From: Planctomycetota bacterium | GTDB lineage: Bacteria; Planctomycetota; Planctomycetia; Planctomycetales; Planctomycetaceae | Assembly: GCA_024278285.1 (NCBI GenBank) | Contig: JAJRTM010000198.1 | Span: 1 to 8,932, forward strand | Reading direction: 5' to 3' | Length of the DNA stretch: 8,932 nucleotides | Shown here: one piece after another, positions 1 through 5,108 of the stretch | Layout of the letters: every line of letters begins with the position of its first letter | Numbering within the stretch: position 1 is the first letter of the stretch | Notes under the pieces: model-generated | The model's database searches: none | The model's input: only the letters and a program-made list of their open reading frames with translations | Told to the model about the DNA's origin: nothing | Program-made: the position numbers and the translations under genes

Positions 1-52
1 GATTGCTTCACCAGCGATCCGGCAACCTGCATTTCATCTGTTTTTTATCTAC

Positions 53-59
53 GGAGAGA
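53..59 (+). promoter_or_regulatory. Ribosome binding site deciding a TTG start
   Basis: GGAGAGA lies here, and GGAG (53-56) ends eight bases before the TTG at 65. The reading frame is open all the way to the window edge upstream, and no in-frame ATG or GTG lies between the edge and 65. This Shine-Dalgarno match is therefore the main sequence evidence that translation begins at the TTG. The protein that results (MAIDVYKQWLGIP...) begins just as related planctomycete proteins do, from memory. Confidence 0.7.
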
Positions 60-64
60 ACCTC

Positions 65-1081
65 TTGGCAATTGACGTTTACAAACAGTGGCTCGGCATT
101 CCCGAAGAACTTCGTCCGCCAACACATTATCAACTTCTGCGCTTGGTCGATTTCGAAGACGATCCTGAAAAAATTCGTACGCATTATAAAAAACTGAATA
201 GTGTCGTTCGAAAGTACGCCACCGGCGATTACATGCTGGAATCGCAAGACCTGCTCAACGAGCTTGCTAAAGCGATGCTTTGCCTGACAGATTCAGAACG
301 AAAACGAGACTATGATGAGAGCCTGGGACGCGAATTCACGGAAGAAGAAGGCGTCAGGAAACCGCTATTGCGAGTGCTTGCCGGCTGGGGAGATATCGAG
401 AAAGGCCAGATTCGAGAGATCGAAGAATTCGCAGACAAACGCGGTTTAACCACACGCGATGCCTGCGTGCAGATGAAGCTCGTTTCGCCCGATAAAGCCG
501 CGATGGCGCTGGCAGAAGAACTGGGGCGTTCCTATGTCGATCTCGAAACCGTCTACCCTGACGATTCGGTATTGGATCTAGTTCCACGAAAACTCGTCAA
601 GCGAAATGGGATTCTTCCTTTATTCATTGATGAAGACGTTGTTCTGGTCGCTTGCACCGACGAACCGGATCACGAACTGGAAGACGAATTTCGGCTTCGA
701 TTCAATAAGCCAATGCGAGTCGTTATTGCGACGCCGCTTCAAATCAATCAGGGAATCGCAAAATATTATGCACCAGGCGAAAGAGACGAAGCGTTGGTGC
801 AGGATGTGACTACCGGCAAGCGGAAGAAACCAAAAGCAGGTTCAAAAACAAAAGGGAAAGCCGCAGCAAAACCGAAGCAGGAACTTTCTGGCGACGAAAA
901 ACAGAGTCAGAAAATGATTGCCATTCTTATCCTGTGCTGGGCGACTATTGGCTCTGCGGTGATCGATCAATTCGTCATCAAAGCTTATATTTTTCCCCGC
1001 TGGAGCTTCTTTGTCGGATTGGTTCTGATCGCTCCGCCAATCGCTTTTTTCATGGTACGCGATCAACTCAGAGGCAAATAA
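65..1081 (+). CDS. J-like / GspE-N (MshEN-like) domain membrane protein
   Basis: The product has 338 residues and no known precise role. Residues 1-91 resemble a J-domain (Y22QLLRL, a basic helix around 38-51, and a final helix ending LTDSERKRDYD at 74-84). The HPD tripeptide needed to stimulate Hsp70 is absent, so it is probably not a working DnaJ co-chaperone. Residues about 105-235 look like the N-terminal domain of type II secretion/type IV pilus ATPases (GspE_N/MshEN): a helix pair, then 'YVDLETVYPDDSVLDLVPRK' and a hydrophobic 'GILPLFIDEDVVLVACTDEP' strand pair. In some of these ATPases the domain binds cyclic di-GMP. There is no ATPase domain, so this is a stand-alone copy. A Lys-rich linker (252-272) leads to two membrane helices (about 284-305 and 313-330), giving a tail-anchored layout with the domains in the cytoplasm. 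It may be an adaptor or sensor; that is inference. The start is TTG, chosen by RBS and family N-terminus. The gene is convergent with the ABC operon. Confidence 0.88.
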   Translation: MAIDVYKQWLGIPEELRPPTHYQLLRLVDFEDDPEKIRTHYKKLNSVVRKYATGDYMLESQDLLNELAKAMLCLTDSERKRDYDESLGREFTEEEGVRKPLLRVLAGWGDIEKGQIREIEEFADKRGLTTRDACVQMKLVSPDKAAMALAEELGRSYVDLETVYPDDSVLDLVPRKLVKRNGILPLFIDEDVVLVACTDEPDHELEDEFRLRFNKPMRVVIATPLQINQGIAKYYAPGERDEALVQDVTTGKRKKPKAGSKTKGKAAAKPKQELSGDEKQSQKMIAILILCWATIGSAVIDQFVIKAYIFPRWSFFVGLVLIAPPIAFFMVRDQLRGK

Positions 1082-1085
1082 TCAG

Positions 1086-1149
1086 GCGGACCACCGCACA
1101 AAACAAGGGGCACCACTTCCCATCGTGGTCCGCAATAGCGGACCCTACG
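1086..1149. repeat. REP-like palindromic repeat, copy A
   Basis: GCGGACCAC (1086-1094) pairs with GTGGTCCGC (1125-1133). The second arm can instead pair onward, GGTCCGC (1127-1133) with GCGGACC (1138-1144) across AATA, so two alternative hairpins exist. The element begins four bases after the TAA of the preceding gene, where it could end or stabilise that transcript. The segment 1113-1133 is identical, in inverted orientation, to 6809-6829 of copy B. This copy appears to lack the outer left arm (a GCGTAGGGT equivalent) that copy B has. It resembles palindromes dispersed in planctomycete genomes, which is recollection, not a search result. Confidence 0.8.
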
Positions 1150-1154
1150 GATGA

Positions 1155-1280
1155 TATCAATTCGCTGAGCAATAAATATTGCCGTGCCGATTGCTTGCCA
1201 GTGGAAGCTAATGCCTGCTTCACCATCTCTGGTGGAATAGACTTCTCCAGCCCGATCAAACGATCTAAAAAACGCCCGCT
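1155..1280 (-). pseudogene. Remnant of IS4-family transposase N-terminus
   Basis: Read on the minus strand, 1280 to 1155 gives SGRFLDRLIGLEKS then IPPEMVKQALASTGKQSARQ then YLLLSELI. This resembles the N-terminal domain of IS4-type transposases, where a segment such as 'LDPELISRCLAESGTVTLRK' precedes 'RRLPLEMMV' (recalled for E. coli IS4). Similarity stops at about 1155, and the REP-like repeat begins almost at once (1149). No DDE catalytic region, inverted terminus or other part of an IS is visible, so this is a short dead fragment. The same frame runs open from the permease TAG stop (1377-1379) through the fragment, probably by chance. The remaining 1281-1376 shows nothing identifiable. The call rests on motif similarity judged by eye. 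Confidence 0.45.
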
Positions 1281-1376
1281 CTCACCCGCAGGTAAACAAG
1301 AGCAACCTTGTAAAATATGTCGCGACCTATGAAAACATGAACGGAATTGCGTTAACGAAATGATCGGTTGTCGTAT

Positions 1377-3476
1377 CTAACCCCATTCACGTTGCAAGGC
1401 TTTGCGGTACATGAAAGTAATCATCACAATGGCAGCCGTTATTGTGATCGTACAGGCAGAAGTTGTAATTAGAAACTGATCATACGGAGCAATCGGGCCT
1501 TTGGTCCTTCCTGATACTTCATAAGCGATGCGTATGATAATAGCGAGCAACAACGCGCACGTGCTGATATCCACCGTCCAGATAACCCATGCCCGTTTGA
1601 TTCCGAAGATCGTGGTGCCGATGGCGTACATCCATAAAACAGCAGCGACAAAAATGAAAACGAAAGTGTATATTGCATCCGCTTCGATCCTCGAAGCAGA
1701 AAGAGAGATTGCGAAAAAACCGAAGAACAGACCTGCGATAATCGCGAATGATTGATCGATTGCAAGTGCCAGAAAAAGTTGGCGGACCAGATTTTTACGA
1801 CCGACCGGTCGCATCGTTTCCAGTTCCAGATGCTTGCAGCGTCGGTACCAATGCCCGGCTGCCATTATTGAGGTCACGAATGTTGTTTGAAACAAAAAGT
1901 TAAGAGCTAAGAACGAAGGAAGAAAATCTGGGGCAGTTTGGTAGAATCCTCCATACACCGATCCGATTAAAAACAGGCCAGCCATCCCCAGCATTCCCAC
2001 TATAAACAACAGTGGTCTGAATGGGTTGCCCAGTCTCCAAAGCTTGGTCTGTTTCCACATCGAACCTTGATGGTACTGCACATCGCGCGGGCGAAAATCG
2101 ATCAGTCTGGTTCGCCAACTGGAACCGCGGCTTAATAAAGCACGTTGCTGTTTCTCAACATCCCATGGCGAGAAGCCCGGCAGAATAGCGTATCGTTCAT
2201 TGATTCTTCGCGTAATGTTCGGAAGTCGTCTGAGGATGATCGCAATCACAAATAGCTGTGTAATTAACAGCAAGCAGGTGAATAGCGGATAATCCCCCAA
2301 TGTAAACTCGGCGTAATATCTGCCATACCGAAGAAGATCGCCAGTGAACAAAGTCGCTTGCCCGCCGATGATTAACCCGATTGAAATTCCCAGAAGCAAT
2401 CCCGCTCCGCGAATAATTCCTGAACGTGACTGCGAAGCTAACGCAATCATCGCGCCGAATGTCGGTATAATTAAAGTGATCGCAATAGCTGGCAGCCAGG
2501 CGATTCCGGTTAGCATTAGTCCGACTACTGTTACAAAGACTCCTCCACCAAGAATAACGAACGCAGCCCGTCGATGTGCTATTGCATATCCGGGGATAAC
2601 TATCGCTGCAGGAGATATAAACAGCGACCATAACTGCAAGAAAAGTATCAGCATTATCGATAGCATCAGGAAAAGGCCAAGCTGAATGCCTGCAACTTTT
2701 CCCCGGCTGTAACTTAATTGATACAAAGGAAGCATGCGAATAGAAGCGGGGCCATCTTCGATAGACCGAAACCAACTCGCATAGATTCGTTCCAGAGTTG
2801 GATGGTTTTTCAGTTCCAATAACAATTTCCCATGTTCGCCCTCTAAACTCACGCTGAAGACAATGACTAAATACTTCAAGCGAGGTAATCGTTTGATCGC
2901 CTGGAAAGATTCGAGCGTCATATCTTTCCCTGAAATTTTTAGAAGTTCAAGATTCTCTAGGTTTTCTACTCCTTTTATATCACCAAACGGTGTTCGATTA
3001 CTTGCAATGATATCCAACTCTTGTAACTGTGGCCCCAGTTTCTTGAAGAACTCTTCTGGGATTTCAAATTCCGTCTTTGTGACTCCCATGCCTGTGTCTA
3101 AGAGCGAAAGTGATGTCAGTTTCTTCAATGACTGTATCTCATTTAGCAATTCTGGTGTTAGGTTCGGAGCATAGATTTGCAACGATTCTAATTCGGAAAG
3201 CTGGCTTAGATCAGGATTATCATCTGGCGATAAAATGTGGAGAGATAAGGAGCGAATTTCATCCAGTTTTTCATCTTTGAGAAATGATTTCCATTTCCCC
3301 GAGTCTGCGTGCTTGTATAGACCTGGCCTTTTAAGTTGCGGCGAGAGAGAAAAATTATCGTTGTTCTGGCTTTGATAAAACAGGCCTGCCGTTAAGCAAA
3401 GCGACACCAGACCAATTACAATTAACAGCGGGCGGCTCCAGTAGGTGCGGAAGACTTGGTAGAGTTGTGGTTTCAT
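1377..3476 (-). CDS. ABC transporter permease with leucine-rich-repeat segment
   Basis: This 699-residue membrane protein is the third gene of the repressor/ABC operon. One N-terminal helix (about 15-33) is followed by a soluble segment (about 50-255) with some six degenerate leucine-rich repeats, for example 'LSELESLQIYAPNL', 'LKKLTSLSLLDTGM', 'LQELDIIASN' and 'LENLELLKISGKDM'. About eleven more hydrophobic helices follow (near 264-286, 304-325, 327-346, 354-375, 397-415, 487-509, 520-540, 566-592, 603-623, 632-649, 667-689), with a hydrophilic loop at 418-485. 'ELETMRPVGRKNLVRQL' (551-567) resembles the cytoplasmic coupling segment seen in ABC-2-type permeases encoded beside GntR repressors. 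The LRR segment probably lies outside the cytoplasm because it sits between the first two helices. At 699 residues it is far longer than a plain ABC-2 permease (about 250-400). The ATG at 3474-3476 overlaps the ATPase stop by one base (TGATG), implying coupled translation. Substrate unknown. Confidence 0.85.
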   Translation of the reverse strand: MKPQLYQVFRTYWSRPLLIVIGLVSLCLTAGLFYQSQNNDNFSLSPQLKRPGLYKHADSGKWKSFLKDEKLDEIRSLSLHILSPDDNPDLSQLSELESLQIYAPNLTPELLNEIQSLKKLTSLSLLDTGMGVTKTEFEIPEEFFKKLGPQLQELDIIASNRTPFGDIKGVENLENLELLKISGKDMTLESFQAIKRLPRLKYLVIVFSVSLEGEHGKLLLELKNHPTLERIYASWFRSIEDGPASIRMLPLYQLSYSRGKVAGIQLGLFLMLSIMLILFLQLWSLFISPAAIVIPGYAIAHRRAAFVILGGGVFVTVVGLMLTGIAWLPAIAITLIIPTFGAMIALASQSRSGIIRGAGLLLGISIGLIIGGQATLFTGDLLRYGRYYAEFTLGDYPLFTCLLLITQLFVIAIILRRLPNITRRINERYAILPGFSPWDVEKQQRALLSRGSSWRTRLIDFRPRDVQYHQGSMWKQTKLWRLGNPFRPLLFIVGMLGMAGLFLIGSVYGGFYQTAPDFLPSFLALNFLFQTTFVTSIMAAGHWYRRCKHLELETMRPVGRKNLVRQLFLALAIDQSFAIIAGLFFGFFAISLSASRIEADAIYTFVFIFVAAVLWMYAIGTTIFGIKRAWVIWTVDISTCALLLAIIIRIAYEVSGRTKGPIAPYDQFLITTSACTITITAAIVMITFMYRKALQREWG

Positions 3477-4399
3477 CAGTTAGCCTCCGCATCGTTGGTT
3501 TCGGAACGGATGCCGTTGAGTTCGAGGAAGATTTCTTCGAGATTGAGGTCTTCCACCTGCACCTGCACATTCCAGCGGCTGGAAATTTGCGAAACCGTTT
3601 CGTAATTAAAATCTGGAATCGCTGCCAGTGCATGATTTTCGTTGATTTCGCAGTGGATCGCTCCGGGAATGGCGAAATCTTTCGGGAGTGGTTGATCGGA
3701 AAATATTCGTAGTCGTTTGCAGCGATCTTTAAGAGATTCCAGTTCCCCAAAATAAGCAATGCGACCCTGTTTGAGCATCGCTAAATGGGAAGCAACCCGT
3801 TCCAGGTCGGACGTGATGTGTGTTGAAAACAGGATCGTGTTTTTATCCTGCTCGGTGAATTCAATCAGCGATTGTAGAAACTGTCTGCGGGCCACCGGGT
3901 CGAGACTGGCGACCGGCTCATCCAGAATCAACAATTCGGGACGATGCCCCATCGCAAGAATGACGGCTAGTTTTTGCCGTTGCCCCACCGACAACGCCCC
4001 GACCCGTTTGTCGCCATTCAGATTCCATTCTCTCAGCAGGCGTCGCACCAAATGGTATTCCCATTTTTCGTAGAACGCTCCCGTGTAATCGCACATCGCT
4101 TCGACTTTCATCCAGGGAAGAATCGCAAACTCTTGCGAAACATAACCGAGCCGCGACTTTTGCAACTCGGCTAGATCCCAGGAATCAACGCCAAATACTT
4201 TCGAGCAACCCCCACTTTTGCGAAGTAACCCCAACAGACATTTGATGAGCGTCGTTTTCCCGCTGCCGTTGGTGCCGATTAAACCGACGACCTGCCCCGG
4301 TTCAATCGAAAGATCGATCCCTTGCAGCACGTTTTCTTTGCCGAATCGTTTTTCCAACGCCTGAATCTCAATGACTGGCTCTGTTGATGTTTGTATCAC
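3476..4399 (-). CDS. ABC transporter ATP-binding protein (YtrB-like)
   Basis: This 307-residue protein is the nucleotide-binding subunit that would power the permease encoded directly downstream. All key motifs are intact: Walker A GTNGSGKTT (42-50), Q-loop Q89, signature LSVGQ (136-140), Walker B LLILDEP (156-162) with catalytic E161, D-loop SLD (165-167), and switch histidine H194 in STHIT. After residue 225 comes a C-terminal extension of about 80 residues ending in the 'LNLEEIFLELNG' element common in the ABC-2/drug-exporter class. The start is a GTG within GTGA, overlapping the repressor stop by four bases. AAGGAG, eight bases upstream of the GTG, supports this start. The family and operon order match GntR (YtrA)-controlled exporters. 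Transport of a toxic or envelope-active compound is inference. Confidence 0.95.
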   Translation of the reverse strand: MIQTSTEPVIEIQALEKRFGKENVLQGIDLSIEPGQVVGLIGTNGSGKTTLIKCLLGLLRKSGGCSKVFGVDSWDLAELQKSRLGYVSQEFAILPWMKVEAMCDYTGAFYEKWEYHLVRRLLREWNLNGDKRVGALSVGQRQKLAVILAMGHRPELLILDEPVASLDPVARRQFLQSLIEFTEQDKNTILFSTHITSDLERVASHLAMLKQGRIAYFGELESLKDRCKRLRIFSDQPLPKDFAIPGAIHCEINENHALAAIPDFNYETVSQISSRWNVQVQVEDLNLEEIFLELNGIRSETNDAEAN

Positions 4400-4791
4400 T
4401 GCGGATTCTCCTTGAGAAATTTGTTCACGACATGCAGAATTTGTTGATCGCTCAGTCCGAGTTGCCTGCCACGCAGGATGGCTGATCGAACCGCTGAAGA
4501 AAGTTCGCTTTGCCGCTGCTTCACATTGCCGGAAGTCGTTTGCAGCTTGATCATCATCCCTTTACCACGCACACGCTCGACAACCCCCTCAACTTCGAGA
4601 CGGGCATACGCCTTGGAAATTGTCATCGGGTTCACGCCCAGTTCGCTCGCCATTTGCCGAACCGAAGGAAGCATCTCGCCAACCTGCAAATGCCCCCCGA
4701 GCAGGAACGCACGCACCTGCTCGATAACCTGCCGGTAAATCGGCACTCCCGAAGAAGGATGAATTTCAAATTGTGAGGGAAGAATGGTCAT
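4396..4791 (-). CDS. GntR-family transcriptional repressor, YtrA subfamily
   Basis: This 131-residue DNA-binding protein has the short YtrA layout. A winged helix-turn-helix covers about 12-82 ('GVPIYRQVIEQVRAFLLGG', then 'LPSVRQMASELGVNPMTISK' and a wing ending RGKGMMIKL). A C-terminal helical tail of about 45 residues follows, probably for dimerisation, and there is no large ligand-binding domain. YtrA proteins usually repress an ABC transporter encoded in their own operon, and this gene is first in such an operon. The start is ATG at 4789-4791, preceded by AAGGAA (4801-4806) with a nine-base gap. The imperfect palindrome at 4809-4830, on the promoter just upstream, is the likely autoregulatory operator. 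The inducer cannot be told from sequence. The stop overlaps the ATPase start (GTGA). Confidence 0.93.
   Translation of the reverse strand: MTILPSQFEIHPSSGVPIYRQVIEQVRAFLLGGHLQVGEMLPSVRQMASELGVNPMTISKAYARLEVEGVVERVRGKGMMIKLQTTSGNVKQRQSELSSAVRSAILRGRQLGLSDQQILHVVNKFLKENPQ
4408..4413 (-). promoter_or_regulatory. Ribosome binding site of the ABC ATPase, inside the repressor gene
   Basis: The minus strand reads AAGGAG here, within the last codons of the repressor gene and eight bases before the GTG start at 4397-4399. It confirms the GTG start and the four-base GTGA overlap, which suggests that ribosomes finishing the repressor can reinitiate on the ATPase. Confidence 0.75.
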
Positions 4792-4808
4792 GGCTCTTCA
4801 TTCCTTAT

Positions 4809-4830
4809 GTATATCACTACACTGATACAC
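4809..4830. promoter_or_regulatory. Probable GntR (YtrA-type) operator
   Basis: GTATATCA (4809-4816) and TGATACAC (4823-4830) form an inverted repeat with eight-base arms, one mismatch and a six-base centre (CTACAC). It covers the proposed -10 hexamer and the expected transcription start of the repressor operon, 18 bases upstream of the repressor ATG. A repressor dimer here would block RNA polymerase. Assignment to this repressor is inferred from position and symmetry. Confidence 0.65.
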
Positions 4831-4850
4831 GTAAAGAGTAAGGATGTCAA
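4822..4850 (-). promoter_or_regulatory. Sigma-70-type promoter of the repressor/ABC operon
   Basis: On the minus strand a perfect TTGACA (-35, 4845-4850) is followed, after exactly 17 bases, by TATCAG (4822-4827) as the -10. The -10 matches the consensus only in part (TAT at its start), which would suit a promoter held down by a repressor. The predicted start of transcription falls inside the palindrome at 4809-4830. No other promoter is evident ahead of the three-gene operon. Confidence 0.6.
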
Positions 4851-4861
4851 GCGAGTCTTTA

Positions 4862-4893
4862 CAAATAGTAAAAAAACACCGCAGAGAATTTAC
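4862..4893. repeat. Left member of direct repeat flanking the inverted-repeat element
   Basis: CAAATAG, an A-run, then CAC..CAGAGAATTTAC. It matches 5062-5094 in the same orientation: the first seven bases and the last twelve are identical, and the middle differs by small changes and one base in length. The two copies bracket the inverted repeat 4892-5058 closely (two-base overlap on the left, three-base gap on the right). They are too long and too diverged for a fresh target-site duplication, and look more like an old duplication or part of a composite repeat. Confidence 0.7.
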
Positions 4894-5058
4894 CGGGTAG
4901 CTCAGACAATCCCGTTCAGGGTTGTCTGAGTTGCGTAGCAACCCGAGGAATTATTTTTCAGGCCTCGCTTATTTTCTGATCATCAAGCCTTTCACTGAAA
5001 TCCTCGGGTGCCTGACGGCACTCAGACAACCTTGAACAGATTGTCTGAGCTACCCGGT
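4892..5058. repeat. MITE-like inverted-repeat element with two-hairpin arms
   Basis: This 167-base element has arms of about 58 bases, 4892-4949 and 5001-5058, whose outer 20 bases (4892-4911 and 5039-5058) are perfect inverted copies. Each arm holds two hairpins. The first has a nine-base stem, CTCAGACAA/TTGTCTGAG (4901-4909 with 4922-4930; 5021-5029 with 5041-5049). The second is a small stem that differs in sequence but not in pairing between arms: GTTGC/GCAAC (4930-4942) against GTGCC/GGCAC (5008-5021). A 51-base AT-rich spacer (4950-5000) lies between the arms. No coding sequence is seen. It lies between the end of the minus-strand gene 5109-6713 and the promoter at 4850, so transcripts from the upstream gene would fold here and might end, shielding the regulated promoter. 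That role is inference. Confidence 0.85.
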
Positions 5059-5061
5059 TTT

Positions 5062-5094
5062 CAAATAGCAAAAAGTACACAACAGAGAATTTAC
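5062..5094. repeat. Right member of direct repeat flanking the inverted-repeat element
   Basis: CAAATAG, an A-rich stretch, then CACAACAGAGAATTTAC. It is the partner of 4862-4893, with identical first seven and last twelve bases. It begins three bases after the right arm of the inverted repeat and ends 14 bases before the stop codon of the next gene. Confidence 0.7.
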
Positions 5095-5108
5095 GAATTT
5101 AAGCGGGG

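Noticed and set aside
934..1332. Plus-strand frame of 132 codons overlapping the first gene's end
   Set aside because: It is out of frame with the real gene, crosses the REP-like repeat, and shows no domain; a shadow frame.
2197..2775. Minus-strand frame of 192 codons inside the permease gene
   Set aside because: It lies wholly within the permease coding sequence in another frame; the permease frame has clear helices and an operon context.
1377..4850. Repressor/ABC operon considered as a defence or toxin-immunity system
   Set aside because: No nuclease, toxin, peptide precursor or modification enzyme is encoded with it; a regulated exporter explains all three genes.
4892..5058. Inverted-repeat element considered as an intrinsic terminator
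   Set aside because: The hairpins are strong, but no U-run follows the stems on the minus strand in the usual position. A terminator role is left as possibility only.
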